Positions 28,654-37,602 are shown, counted from the stretch's first letter. The stretch is DNA of 64,000 nucleotides from Myxococcus guangdongensis (GCF_024198255.1 NZ_JAJVKW010000009.1:310001-374000); one strand, 5' to 3'. Made by a program: numbers and translations. Notes: generated by a model not told the origin, from the sequence alone.

Positions 28654-29460
28654 TCAGCCCGCGCTCAGCGAGCGCAGCCGGAGCCCGCGCGCCTCCAGGG
28701 CATCGCGCAGTCGGGTGAGCTCCGTGTCGGGGACCGGACCCTGGTGGCCCTGGATGCGCAGCGCGACTTCGCGAGGCCCCGTCCGCTCCACCTCCACCGT
28801 GGCGTGCAGGCTTCCGCGGACGCTGAGACTCAACGCGGGGCGCTGAGACTTCACCAGGACCTCGATGCGCTCGATGACCTCCAGGGTTGACTCGACGCGG
28901 CTCGGTGGCTCGGGTGGGCTTGCTCCCGTGGACGCCGAGGCCGACGGCCGGACCTCCGGGAGCGCAACCTCCTGCGTGGGGGCCGCGCGTGCACCGTCCC
29001 CGAGGACGGGCTCGGCCCTGGGACTCGGCTCGCGCATCGAGGGGAGCTGGGCTGCCTGACGGGAGACCTCCCGGACCACGAGCTCCGTGAGGCGCTGCTC
29101 GGTGCGCTCCTGGTTCACGACCTGCGCTTCGCTTCGCACCGTGCCGAGTCGGTGGGACTCGACGTGCATCGCCTGACGGGCCATGCCCAGCCGCTCGGGA
29201 CTGGCCAGCACCCCGCGGGAGGTCGCGAGCACGGTGGTGGTGGTCCGGACGGTGGAGAGGCTCCGGGCGCCGGGCAGGAGGCCCAGCGGCCGCGCCTTCA
29301 CCTCGGGAGATGCCTTGGGCTCGCCGGGCGCGGGTCGGGGTGGGGGGGCCGGGGGACGCCGGGGGGCGGATTCCTGGAGCGCTCGTTGGAAGCGCTCGCC
29401 GTCGGCGGACCGTCGGGTGGAGGTACCGCTGTCGGTGGAGGCGTCGGTGTCGACCTTCAT
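28654..29460 (-). CDS. Uncharacterised protein with FliK/YscP-like C-terminus
   Basis: A 268-residue soluble protein. The first 190 residues are Pro/Ala/Ser/Arg-rich with little predicted structure. The last 80, from RVESTLEVIERIEV to LRDALEARGLRLRSL, form an alternating strand-helix domain with the pattern LSLSVRGSLHATVEVERTG. This pattern, and the disordered N-terminus plus compact C-terminal domain, resembles FliK/YscP/HrpP needle- or hook-length regulators of type III secretion. Myxobacteria have type III secretion clusters but no flagella. No secretion gene is adjacent, so this is a hypothesis only. The ATG at 29460 (MKVDTDAST) is favoured; the frame extends 15 codons upstream. Confidence 0.6.
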   Translation of the reverse strand: MKVDTDASTDSGTSTRRSADGERFQRALQESAPRRPPAPPPRPAPGEPKASPEVKARPLGLLPGARSLSTVRTTTTVLATSRGVLASPERLGMARQAMHVESHRLGTVRSEAQVVNQERTEQRLTELVVREVSRQAAQLPSMREPSPRAEPVLGDGARAAPTQEVALPEVRPSASASTGASPPEPPSRVESTLEVIERIEVLVKSQRPALSLSVRGSLHATVEVERTGPREVALRIQGHQGPVPDTELTRLRDALEARGLRLRSLSAG

Positions 29461-29584
29461 GTCATCCCTCGCTGGAGTGCGGGGGCGACACGAAGCAGCG
29501 GTCATGCCAGGGGGGCTCCCCGCGGGACGGTGGCCTCACCGTCCCAGCCCATGGAGGTCCAGGCTCTTGCGTGGGATGTGGGCT

Positions 29585-30637
29585 TCAGCGCGGCTTCGTG
29601 CCGAACGCACCGGGTTGTACCGGCGCGATGCCCGTCAGGTCATTGACGGCCAGCGGGCAGGAGGCCAACGCCATGGGCTCCACGAGCCCGCCGACGCGCG
29701 CCCAGTCCCGCTCCTGGAAGAGGAGCGCGTCACGCAGCTCGATGGACGACAGGCCCTTCTTGTACTCCCAGAAGCGGCCGCGCACGAGGACGGTGTTGCC
29801 CTTGAGCAGCTTGTTGAGGTCGACGTACTGCTTGTCCTGGAGGATGGCGACGACCTCCACGCGCTCGCGCTTGCGCGGCTTGCCGAACTGGAACTCGTAG
29901 GTCGCGGTCGGCGCGGGCTCGGGCTCCGTCCAGATGAGGCGGGCCACCATGCGCTCCGGCTCGGGCTCCTCGCCCTTCTTGAGCTTCTTCTTCTTGGGCT
30001 TCTCCAGCTTCACGTCCACCAGCTCCAGGCCGCTGAAGGCCAGCTCGTGGTCCAGGTAGTTGTCGCGGAACAGGGCCTCGGCGGTGGAGACGGCCACCGA
30101 GTTCACGCGCTGGACCTCTTCCTTGTACCGCTCACGCAGCACCGGCAGCGTCAGCAGGAAGCTGTCCACCGGCTTGGTGCCGTCGGCGAGGAAGCGCAGC
30201 CGCGCCATGTCGATGGCCGGGTAGAAGGGGACGAGCGACTCGGCCGTCTTCAACCAGTCGGGGCGCAGCTGCTTGTCGATGAGCACCCGCCGCACCATGG
30301 TGACGAAGTAGCTGTTGCCCGGGAAGCGCTCCGTCACGAGCTGGGTGTTCAGCGCCTGCACGAGCGCGGGGTCCAGCATGAAGTTCTCGTCGCGCTTGTG
30401 GAACTGTGTGCCCACCTCGCCGAGCAGCGTCAGGTACGCGCCCACCACCTGTGCGCAGTTGGCGTCCGCGGTGCCCTGGTCCAGGGCCTGGAACAGGCGC
30501 GTGCGCAGGAAGCGTTTGTCGATGGCCTCCTCGCGGAAGACGGGAGCCTCTCCGGTGCCGAAGAAGAACTCGGGCTGGGCGAGAGCGGGGCTGGCCAGGA
30601 GCCCCAGGGCGAGGATGAGCAGTCGGGTGGTACGCAT
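29585..30637 (-). CDS. Secreted protein of unknown function
   Basis: A 350-residue protein with a signal peptide (MRTTRLLILALGLLASPALA, cleavage before QPEFF). The mature part begins with mixed helix and continues to a Lys-rich patch (EKPKKKKLKKGEEPE at about residue 205). A probable beta domain follows (ATYEFQFGKPRKRERVEVVAILQDKQYVDLNKLLKGNTVLVRGRFWEYKKG), which resembles a small OB-like or nucleic-acid-binding barrel only loosely. No family is recognised. Periplasmic or secreted location is inferred. It is 14 bases downstream of the MFS transporter gene and probably co-transcribed. Confidence 0.7.
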   Translation of the reverse strand: MRTTRLLILALGLLASPALAQPEFFFGTGEAPVFREEAIDKRFLRTRLFQALDQGTADANCAQVVGAYLTLLGEVGTQFHKRDENFMLDPALVQALNTQLVTERFPGNSYFVTMVRRVLIDKQLRPDWLKTAESLVPFYPAIDMARLRFLADGTKPVDSFLLTLPVLRERYKEEVQRVNSVAVSTAEALFRDNYLDHELAFSGLELVDVKLEKPKKKKLKKGEEPEPERMVARLIWTEPEPAPTATYEFQFGKPRKRERVEVVAILQDKQYVDLNKLLKGNTVLVRGRFWEYKKGLSSIELRDALLFQERDWARVGGLVEPMALASCPLAVNDLTGIAPVQPGAFGTKPR

Positions 30638-30651
30638 CACCCGGGAGCCTA

Positions 30652-31842
30652 TCACCCCGGGCTGCTGGTGGAGAGTGGGACGGGCACGGCGGAGGCCCGC
30701 AGGACCAGGCCCGCGGCGACCAGCTCCACCACGCACGCCACCGCGAAGAGCCGATGGCCGCCGAGCCAGTCGTAGCCGACCCCCGACGACAGGTAGCCCA
30801 CCAGCCCGCCCAGTCCGAAGGTGAACGCCGCGAACAGCGCCTGGCCGGACGCGCGCAGCTCCGGGGGCACGCGCCGCGACAGGAAGGCCACGCTGGCCAC
30901 GTAGAACGCGCCGAAGGTCATCCCGTGCAGGGGGGCGATCAGCACCATGCCCTCGGCGGACGACACCAGGGCCATGCCGCCCCAGCGCACCGCGCTCGCC
31001 ACGAAGGCCATGGCCAGCACGATGCGCGGCGCGGTGTCTCCAGCCACGCGCGAGTAGAACGCCATCACCGCCACCTCCGCGATGACGCCGATGCCCGCCA
31101 CCGTGCCGACCACTGCGGGCGACAGGCCCAGCGACATGACGTGGATGGAGAAGGTGCCGTGGAAGGGCGCGCACGCCATCCAGTGCAGGCTGGTGGCGGC
31201 GAGCAGCCAGCGCAGGTCCGGGTGCCGCAGGAGCGCCAGGCCCGCGAGCGGGCTCAGTCCCCGGCTCGGCGCGACGGTGTCCCGCAGGGTGAAGCTCCAC
31301 GGCACGAGCGCGGAGAGCAGCGCGAGCGGGACGAGCACGACCCAATCGTCCACGCCCGCGACGAGCCAGCCGAAGAGCACGGTGGAGGTGATGAAGCCCA
31401 CGGAGCCGAAGAGCCGCACGTGCGCGAAGCTGTCACCGGTGCGCGCGACATGGTGCAGGGTGAGGCCGTCCATGAGGGGCGTGAAGGCGCAGACGAAGAA
31501 CGCGTACAGGGCCATGGCCGGCACGAGCGTGTCGAACGTCCGCGCGCGGCCCACGAGCGCGAAGGCGAGCGCCGCGCCGAGCGCCAGGACGGTCAGGACG
31601 CGGGACGCACGGCCAGTGCGGTCCGCGAGGTGTCCCCACATCGGCGGAACGAGCAGGGAGGCGAGGGGGCTGAGGCACAGGAGCAGCCCTACCTGCGTCG
31701 CGGACAGCGACAGCGACTTGAACCAGGCGGGCAGGAACGGGAGGACGATGCCCACCGCGGCGAAGTAGAGGAAGTAGAAGCCCGCCAGCGGCAGGCGGCT
31801 GGCGACGGGGCGGGGGCTCATGGACGGTTGGGACCTTGACAT
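30652..31842 (-). CDS. MFS transporter (PPP/LacY-like)
   Basis: A 396-residue major facilitator with twelve predicted helices. PLAGFYFLYFAAVGIVLPFLPAWFKSLSLS leads to the loop GHLADRTGRASR between helices 2 and 3, the MFS signature GxLaDrxGRr. The overall pattern matches the MFS_1_like group (phenylpropionate HcaT / nucleoside-type permeases), so the substrate may be a small organic acid or sugar; this is not readable from sequence. Start choice is uncertain between ATG at 31842 (MSRSQPS) and 31821 (MSPRPVA). It diverges from the GNAT gene over 57 bases and precedes the secreted-protein gene by 14 bases. Confidence 0.85.
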   Translation of the reverse strand: MSRSQPSMSPRPVASRLPLAGFYFLYFAAVGIVLPFLPAWFKSLSLSATQVGLLLCLSPLASLLVPPMWGHLADRTGRASRVLTVLALGAALAFALVGRARTFDTLVPAMALYAFFVCAFTPLMDGLTLHHVARTGDSFAHVRLFGSVGFITSTVLFGWLVAGVDDWVVLVPLALLSALVPWSFTLRDTVAPSRGLSPLAGLALLRHPDLRWLLAATSLHWMACAPFHGTFSIHVMSLGLSPAVVGTVAGIGVIAEVAVMAFYSRVAGDTAPRIVLAMAFVASAVRWGGMALVSSAEGMVLIAPLHGMTFGAFYVASVAFLSRRVPPELRASGQALFAAFTFGLGGLVGYLSSGVGYDWLGGHRLFAVACVVELVAAGLVLRASAVPVPLSTSSPG

Positions 31843-31899
31843 GTCCGGGTGCTTTTCCGCCTGTTGACCTCGCTTCCTTTTGTGTACCTTGGTTTCGAC

Positions 31900-32376
31900 A
31901 TGGCCAGTTCCACGGACATTTCCGCGCCCGTCACCGTCACCCAGATCCGGGACGAGGCGGAGCTCATGCAGGCGCTCGCCATCCGCGAGGTGGTGTTCAT
32001 CGAGGAGCAGCACGTCCCCGAGGGCATCGAGCGTGACGCCGAGGACGCGAACGCGTACCACGTCATCGCGCACCAGGGCGGTCACGCCATCGGCACGGGG
32101 CGGCTGGTGATGCTGCCCCAACCGCCCGAAGGTGAGCAGGGCCCGTGGGGACAGGTGGGGCGCATGGCGGTGCTGCAGGCGCATCGCAAGGCCCGCGTGG
32201 GCTCGGTGCTGCTGACGACCCTGGAGGCGGAGGCGGTGCGCCGTGGGGTCAAGGGCATCATGCTGCACGCGCAGCTCTACGCGCTCGAGTTCTACAAGAA
32301 GCACGGCTACACCGAGATTGGCACCGTGTTCCTCGAGGGCGGCATCGACCACCTGGAGATGCGCAAGCGCTTCTAG
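31900..32376 (+). CDS. GNAT family N-acetyltransferase
   Basis: A 158-residue GNAT acetyltransferase. The acetyl-CoA-binding segment reads VGRMAVLQAHRKARVGSVLLTTLEAEA, with the RxxGxG/A-type loop here as RKARVGS, and the C-terminal FYKKHGYTEIG is typical. VVFIEEQHVPEGIERDAED is the N-terminal family block shared with ElaA/YjcF-type members. The acceptor is unknown. The ATG at 31900 has no strong ribosome site. Its 3' end lies 12 bases from the convergent hrpB stop. Confidence 0.88.
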   Translation: MASSTDISAPVTVTQIRDEAELMQALAIREVVFIEEQHVPEGIERDAEDANAYHVIAHQGGHAIGTGRLVMLPQPPEGEQGPWGQVGRMAVLQAHRKARVGSVLLTTLEAEAVRRGVKGIMLHAQLYALEFYKKHGYTEIGTVFLEGGIDHLEMRKRF

Positions 32377-32388
32377 GTGGTCCTGATG

Positions 32389-34953
32389 TCAGCGGCGCGG
32401 AGGACGGGGCGCGGGTGGCTGTGCGTGCCTGGGGTCCTCCGGCCACGAGTGACGTGGGTACTTGCGCCCCAGCTCCTTGCGCAGCGCCGGGTAGTGTCGC
32501 TCCCAGAAACCCGCCAGGTCGGTCGTTACCTGCACGGCGCGCATGTTGGGCGCGAGCAGGTGGAGCACCAACGGCACGCGGCCCGCGCACACGCTGGGCC
32601 CCTGCGCCAACCCGAAGAAATCCTGAAGCCGTGACTCCACCCAGGGCGGCTTGCCCGGCTCGTAGTTCACCTTGACGCCCCGGCCGCCCGGAAGGGTGAC
32701 GCGCTCGGGAGCGTGTGTGGCGAGCAGGCGCTGTTGTTCCGAGGTGAGGCGCGCGTAGAGCGCGTCGAGCAGGGACACGCCCTCCAGGTCCTTGAAGCTG
32801 CGCGCGTCCGAGCACAGGGACGCGAGCGCATCGCGCAGGAAGGTGTCGTCGACGGTGGGGAACTTCGCCTCGGGGAAGGCCTGGGCGAGCAGGGCCACGC
32901 GGGTGCGCCATTGCTCCAGGGCCTCGGGCTCCGCGAAGCGGCCGGGGCCAGCGGCGAGCGCGGCTTCGACGAGGACGCGCGCGGTGGCCTCGGAGGCGGG
33001 CGCGGGCGTGCGGGTCTCCTCGAGGACGAGGTTGCCATAGGACAGGCGGGTGAGGCGCTCCACGCGGCGCGCCTCGGCGTTCCACTGGAGGGTGTCCACC
33101 TCCTCGAGCGTCTCGGGGTAGAGGTCCAGCAGCCACTCGGGTTCGACGGCGCTGGCCAGTCGCACCACGGCGCCGCGGCCTGGGCGCTCCTCCGCGTCCG
33201 CGGCGACCATCAGGTCCGCGTCCTGGACGACGCTCAGCTCGGAGAGGGACGCGGTGCCGCCGCCGAAGAGCAACAGCTCGGGCGCGCGGGGACGGCGACG
33301 TCGCGCGACGCGGTCCGGGTAGCCCGCGAGGACGCTGAGCATGAGGGCTTGTTCGACATCCTCGGGGCGATGAGGACGCTCCCCCTGGCTTCGCACGGCG
33401 CGGCGGAGCTGCTTCTGTACGCGGTCGACGGACTGCACCGCGCCCTGTTCCAGCGAGAGGGAGTGGAGGCGTCCGGAGGAGAAGTTGGAGCGCTCGGCTT
33501 CGCGGAAGCGCTCGAGGAGCTCGAGCAGGTCCGAGGGACCGCTGACGACGGCCGCGGCGCGCTGGCCACCCCCGAGGTTGGCGCGGGCTTCGCGGCGGAT
33601 GTCGCGCTCACCCATGAGGGCCGCGAGCGTGGCCGCGTCCGCGCCGACACCTCGTCGTTCACCTTCGACGATGATGCGAGCCTGGCGCGGATGGACGGGG
33701 AAGCGCAGGAGCCGCTGGCCCACGTCGGTGACGACACCCTTGGAGTCCACCGCGCCGAGGCGACGCAGCAGCGTCTCCGCCGCATCGAGCGAGGCGGCTG
33801 GGGGCGGTTCGAAGAAGGGGAAGGCGTTCAGGTCCGTCACGCCGGAGGCGCGGAGGGACAGGATGGTCTCCGCCAGGTCCATGCGGCGGATTTCGGGCGC
33901 GTCCTGTTCCGGGCGTCCGTCGAAGTCGTGTTGGGTGTAGAGGCGCAGGCAATGTCCGGCGCGGGTACGGCCGGCGCGGCCCGCGCGCTGCACGGCGGAG
34001 GCGCGGCTGACCTTGGACAGCTTGAGTGTGGGGAGGCCGGACCAGGGCGAGTGGCTGGCCACGCGCGCCAGGCCCGTGTCGATGACGACGGCGACACCGT
34101 CGATGGTGACGGACGTCTCGGCCACGTTGGTGGAGAGGATGATCTTCCGGCGCGAACTCCGGCGCACGGCGCGGTCCTGCTCCGCGGGGGACAGGTCTCC
34201 GTGGAGGGGGAGGACGTCGGTGTCGTGACGCTCGGCGAACTCGGCGCAGGCGTCGCGGGTGCGGCGGATTTCTCCGGCGCCGGGGAGGAAGACGAGGACA
34301 TCGCCGTCGACGCCCTGGGTGAACAGGCGCTTGATGCCGGAGAGGACCTGCTGGTCCAGGTGCCGGTCATCGGGAGTGGGGAGGTACTCGACGCTCACGT
34401 CGAAGCGACGCCCCTGGGAGCGAAGCGAGGGACAACCTCCGAGGTACGCCCGAACGGGTTCGGCCTCCAGGGTCGCGGACATGACGACGAGCTTGAGGTC
34501 CGGGCGACGGGTCTCCTGGAGTCGACGGAGCATCGCGAGGGAGATGTCGGCGGACAGGTGGCGCTCGTGGAACTCGTCGAGCACGACGATGCCGACGTCC
34601 CGGAGGGTGGGGTCGGAGAGGAGGCGTCGGCCGAGCACGCCCTCGGTGACGAAGGACATGCGCGTCTTCGCGCTGCGGACATCCTCGAAGCGGACCTGGT
34701 AGCCGACAGTCTCACCCACGCGCTCGCCGATCTCCTCGGAGACCCGCTGGGCGGCGAGCCGGGTGGGCAGTCGACGTGGCTGCAGGACGACGATCTCCTT
34801 GCCCGCGCCGAGACCCGCTTCGAGCAGGGCGCGGGGGACTCGGGTCGTCTTGCCCGCACCGGGAGGTGCTTCGAGCACGAGTGAGCGAGCACCGCGCAGC
34901 GTGGAGACGATCTCCGGCAGGAGCGGGTCGATGGGAAGCGTGGCATCCGCCAT
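32389..34953 (-). CDS. hrpB: ATP-dependent helicase HrpB
   Basis: An 854-residue DEAH/RHA-type helicase of the HrpB family. Walker A is EAPPGAGKTTRVP at residues 28-40, the DEAH motif is DEFHERHL, and motif III is VVMSATLEAE. HGDLSPAEQDRAV and NVAETSVTIDGV, then QRAGRAGRTRAGHC, complete the helicase core. The C-terminal half carries the ratchet and the HrpB-specific region ending in HYPALRKELGRKYPRHSWPED. HrpB proteins are linked to RNA metabolism and, in some bacteria, virulence; the exact substrate is unclear. The start MADATLPIDPLLPEIV is supported by family N-termini. Upstream of it is a diverged copy of its own first codons and leader. Confidence 0.95.
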   Translation of the reverse strand: MADATLPIDPLLPEIVSTLRGARSLVLEAPPGAGKTTRVPRALLEAGLGAGKEIVVLQPRRLPTRLAAQRVSEEIGERVGETVGYQVRFEDVRSAKTRMSFVTEGVLGRRLLSDPTLRDVGIVVLDEFHERHLSADISLAMLRRLQETRRPDLKLVVMSATLEAEPVRAYLGGCPSLRSQGRRFDVSVEYLPTPDDRHLDQQVLSGIKRLFTQGVDGDVLVFLPGAGEIRRTRDACAEFAERHDTDVLPLHGDLSPAEQDRAVRRSSRRKIILSTNVAETSVTIDGVAVVIDTGLARVASHSPWSGLPTLKLSKVSRASAVQRAGRAGRTRAGHCLRLYTQHDFDGRPEQDAPEIRRMDLAETILSLRASGVTDLNAFPFFEPPPAASLDAAETLLRRLGAVDSKGVVTDVGQRLLRFPVHPRQARIIVEGERRGVGADAATLAALMGERDIRREARANLGGGQRAAAVVSGPSDLLELLERFREAERSNFSSGRLHSLSLEQGAVQSVDRVQKQLRRAVRSQGERPHRPEDVEQALMLSVLAGYPDRVARRRRPRAPELLLFGGGTASLSELSVVQDADLMVAADAEERPGRGAVVRLASAVEPEWLLDLYPETLEEVDTLQWNAEARRVERLTRLSYGNLVLEETRTPAPASEATARVLVEAALAAGPGRFAEPEALEQWRTRVALLAQAFPEAKFPTVDDTFLRDALASLCSDARSFKDLEGVSLLDALYARLTSEQQRLLATHAPERVTLPGGRGVKVNYEPGKPPWVESRLQDFFGLAQGPSVCAGRVPLVLHLLAPNMRAVQVTTDLAGFWERHYPALRKELGRKYPRHSWPEDPRHAQPPAPRPPRR

Positions 34954-35130
34954 GGCGGGTGTCCTCTCAGAGGGCGAGTGGGGACTCGCTCACGGGGCGT
35001 CGCACGATGGAGCGTGCGGGACGCGATAGGGAAGGGCGGCATCCATCGCGGCCGGGAGGAGCGCGTCGAATGGACGGTTGGCATCCGACATGACAGGTCT
35101 CCACTCGACGCGCGCGCGGAGGCTCGCTCA
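34855..35130 (-). repeat. 138-bp tandem duplication at the hrpB start
   Basis: Two copies with a 138-bp period. Copy A (34993-35130) begins at the stop of the upstream gene; copy B (34855-34992) includes the true hrpB start. Both have TGAGCGAG, an equal 36-base gap between stop and ATG, and closely similar first 13 codons. From the stop through codon 13, 58 of 78 positions match without gaps. Beyond codon 13 the match is weak, and copy A holds a further short echo (GGATGCCGCCCTTCCC) of the start. Confidence 0.75.
34990..35091 (-). pseudogene. 33-codon remnant resembling the hrpB N-terminus
   Basis: A short frame MSDANRPFDALLP, compared with MADATLPIDPLLP of HrpB (8 of 13 identical), then diverged and stopped after 33 codons. 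It has the same leader spacing as hrpB and lies directly upstream of it. It is best explained as the remains of a partial duplication. Translation of the short peptide as a leader cannot be excluded. Confidence 0.6.
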
Positions 35131-36786
35131 CGGTGTCTCGCTGCCCGCCCCGCCGGGAGGCGACGTCGCGTTTCGCTTCTTCCGCACGGACGGCGCCTGC
35201 GCGCGAGCCCCCTCGGCATCTCGGGAGCCGCGAGTGCGGTGCTCCTGAGGGGCACCAGTGTCGTCGCTCGTCTCACGCTTCCGGCCACGTGGCGCGCCAC
35301 TCGTCTCCTCGCCGGAGCCGGATGTGCCGCCAGGGGATGCACCAGCACCTCGCCGACCGCGTGGAGTCGAGGTGCCTGTGTCTTCCGAACCCGCGCCGTC
35401 ATTCGCCGCCAGGTTCGCCCCGCCCTCACGCTTTCGTCCACGTCCCGTCGAGCCGCGAGGCCCTTCGGCGGAGGCTGCTCCATCGTTCGTGATGGAGGAG
35501 GCTTCCGCGGAACCCATCGAAGCAGAGGCCGCGTCCTCATCGGCCCCCGAGGTGGTGGACGCGCCCCTTCGAGTTTCCTGCGCTGAATCCACAGGAGGCG
35601 CGTCTGCCGCCGCGTCGGTCGGACCACGACGGACACCGGGAGTCGAAGCAGCCCGCGCCGCGTCCGCGCTGGCTTCGGTAGCACCTGAAGTACGTCGGGG
35701 GCCTCGACCCGCCTTCACGCGGGGCTCCTCCGTCGTTGCACGCGGACCTGTCGTTGCAGGAGTCGCCTCGGCGCCAGACGAGTCTCTCCCGTTCACGTGT
35801 TCCGCGGAGCCCGTCTTGTCTTCGACATACCCGGTTGCATTCGTTACACCATCATCAACGGCGATATGCTCCTCATCCGGGAGTGCGAGGTCCGCCGAGT
35901 CCTCGGTGGTCGCGTCGAGCTCCGAGCCTGCGGCCTCACGCGTTTCGAGTGGAGCGGAGGTGCCGGGGTCCTCCTCCTCGGTCGAAGAATCCAGCGCGGC
36001 GACCTCGGCGAGCTCCGCCTCGGTGGGCTCCATGGAATCGGAGGGCTCGAGGTCGAGCGCGCCGAGTCCGTCATCGGACGGAGCGAGACCGCGACCCGCG
36101 CGGCGCTTGGGCTTGAGTCCGAGCGCCGCGGCTTCGTGGACGCTGGGCACGGGAACGAGCGCTGCCTCGGAGAGAAGCCGCGCCTGTCGCAGCGCCACTT
36201 CCATCTTGCGGCCCAGGTTCACCAACTCCTCGCGCAGCACCGCCTCTTGTTCTGGAGACAGCGGCGCGGGCTCATGGCTCGAGCGCCACGCGGCGTGCGC
36301 GGTGGCCACCTGCTCCATCACGGGGCGGACGAGCGCGAAGTCCTCGCGAGCGAAGATGCGCGTGACGTACGCGCTGCGGGTGCGACGGTCGTAGGAGGTC
36401 GCGTACTCGAAGATGGTGTCGCGAGGCGCGCGGCGGAGCTGGGCGAACTTGAGGTGGGGGAAGAGCGCCTCGATGACGGGGGCGCGGCTGCTCGCGGTGA
36501 AGGTGATGCCCGCGTGCAGCTTCTCCAGCGCATCCACCCACAAGCCCTGTTGGTGGAAGGCGAACTCCTCGCGAGCCTCGTCCAGCTCGGGCAGGTCCTT
36601 CACCCGGTCGACGACCCCGGCGGCGGGGGCGCGGGTGGTGCGCACCAGCTCTAGAGCGGTGGCCAGCCAGCTCTTCTCGGCGTCGAGGCCAGGGCGACCG
36701 GCGAGCATCTCTCCCGCGGTGGCGATCCGTGCCTCGAAGGCCTCGGCGAAGCGGATGAGCTCATAGGACTCGAGCGTGGATGACAT
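35128..36786 (-). CDS. Protein with helical N-domain and long low-complexity tail
   Basis: A 552-residue protein. Residues 1 to about 235 look folded and mostly helical (FAEAFEARIATAGEML, SWLATALELVRTTRAPAAGVVDRV, EALFPHLKFAQLRRA, FAREDFALVRPVMEQVATAH). Residues 240-552 are low-complexity Glu/Asp/Ser/Thr/Ala with basic RGR patches (GRGRKREGG, TPRGRRGAG, APRGRKRET, EHRTRGSRD), presumably disordered. Acidic first and basic later, the tail could bind nucleic acid or condense; this is inference. No family is recognised. The ATG at 36786 is used. Its stop is 37 bases before the hrpB remnant, and it probably shares a transcript with hrpB. Confidence 0.75.
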   Translation of the reverse strand: MSSTLESYELIRFAEAFEARIATAGEMLAGRPGLDAEKSWLATALELVRTTRAPAAGVVDRVKDLPELDEAREEFAFHQQGLWVDALEKLHAGITFTASSRAPVIEALFPHLKFAQLRRAPRDTIFEYATSYDRRTRSAYVTRIFAREDFALVRPVMEQVATAHAAWRSSHEPAPLSPEQEAVLREELVNLGRKMEVALRQARLLSEAALVPVPSVHEAAALGLKPKRRAGRGLAPSDDGLGALDLEPSDSMEPTEAELAEVAALDSSTEEEDPGTSAPLETREAAGSELDATTEDSADLALPDEEHIAVDDGVTNATGYVEDKTGSAEHVNGRDSSGAEATPATTGPRATTEEPRVKAGRGPRRTSGATEASADAARAASTPGVRRGPTDAAADAPPVDSAQETRRGASTTSGADEDAASASMGSAEASSITNDGAASAEGPRGSTGRGRKREGGANLAANDGAGSEDTGTSTPRGRRGAGASPGGTSGSGEETSGAPRGRKRETSDDTGAPQEHRTRGSRDAEGARAQAPSVRKKRNATSPPGGAGSETP

Positions 36787-36856
36787 GCGACGGGCTCCTC
36801 GGAAGGGCGGCGGGGATACCACAGCCCGGGCTCGGCTCCGAGCCCGGGCGGGGGCC

Positions 36857-37552
36857 TCAGCTTCGGCCGAGCAAGGTCGGAAGGGCGTCGTGGTGCGAGA
36901 AGTCGGCGAAGGCCGCGTGGGCGCCCGCCTTCAACAGGGCCTCGGCGGTGAAGGTACCGGTCCCCACTCCGATGCACTCGGCGCCGATGCCCAGGGCCGC
37001 GTCGACGTCCTTGGGCGTGTCGCCGATGATGACCACCCGGCACTCCCCGCGAGGCACCCCGAGCAGGGCCGCGCCCGCCTCGGCTCCCCGACGAATGAGC
37101 TCCACGCGGTCCTCGTGGTCGCAGCCGAAGCCACCGAACGCGAACTGGTCATGGATGCCGACGCGCTCCAGCTTCACGCGAGCACCTTCGCGCACGTTGC
37201 CGGTCCCCAGACCCACGGCGAAGCCCTCGAGGCCGCGCGCGGCCTGCACGGCCTCTCTCATGCCGGGGAAGACGAGATAGCGCTGCGCCTCGACCTTCTG
37301 GACCTCGTCCGCCAGGTGCGCGAGGTAGGAGGCGATGCCCGCGTCGATGGCCGCCTCGGTGTCCTCGACGCCGATGACACGCAGGGCCTTCCGGACGATG
37401 CCTCGGTCCGTCATGCCCGACATGTGGAACGAATCGCACGCATCGCGGCGGCCATGGAGCTGCTCGAAGGCGCGGTCCATGGCGCGGCGGCCCGCTCCAC
37501 CAGTGGTGATGAGGGTGCCGTCGATATCGAACAGGAGGACCGTGGGACGCAT
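36857..37552 (-). CDS. HAD-superfamily phosphatase (Gph/PGMB-like)
   Basis: A 231-residue HAD hydrolase. Motif I is LLFDIDGTLITT with both aspartates at the start. The cap domain covers about residues 20-95, motif II is GLGTGNVREGARVKL, and motif IV is VIIGDTPKDVDAALGIGAECIGV. It is closest in layout to phosphoglycolate phosphatases and pyrophosphatase-type HADs; the substrate is not determinable. ATG codons at 37552 and 37561 compete; the GGGGG between them favours the inner one. It lies 50 bases downstream of the HEAT-repeat gene. Confidence 0.88.
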   Translation of the reverse strand: MRPTVLLFDIDGTLITTGGAGRRAMDRAFEQLHGRRDACDSFHMSGMTDRGIVRKALRVIGVEDTEAAIDAGIASYLAHLADEVQKVEAQRYLVFPGMREAVQAARGLEGFAVGLGTGNVREGARVKLERVGIHDQFAFGGFGCDHEDRVELIRRGAEAGAALLGVPRGECRVVIIGDTPKDVDAALGIGAECIGVGTGTFTAEALLKAGAHAAFADFSHHDALPTLLGRS

Positions 37553-37602
37553 GGCCCCCATCTAACGGAACGCCCGGGCCGAGGCGAGTGCCGAGTCGCC
37601 GT

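Noticed and set aside
34395-35684. 429-codon minus-strand frame crossing the hrpB start and the upstream gene
   Set aside because: It is frame-shifted relative to both; its apparent internal repeats are the read-through of the 138-bp DNA duplication.
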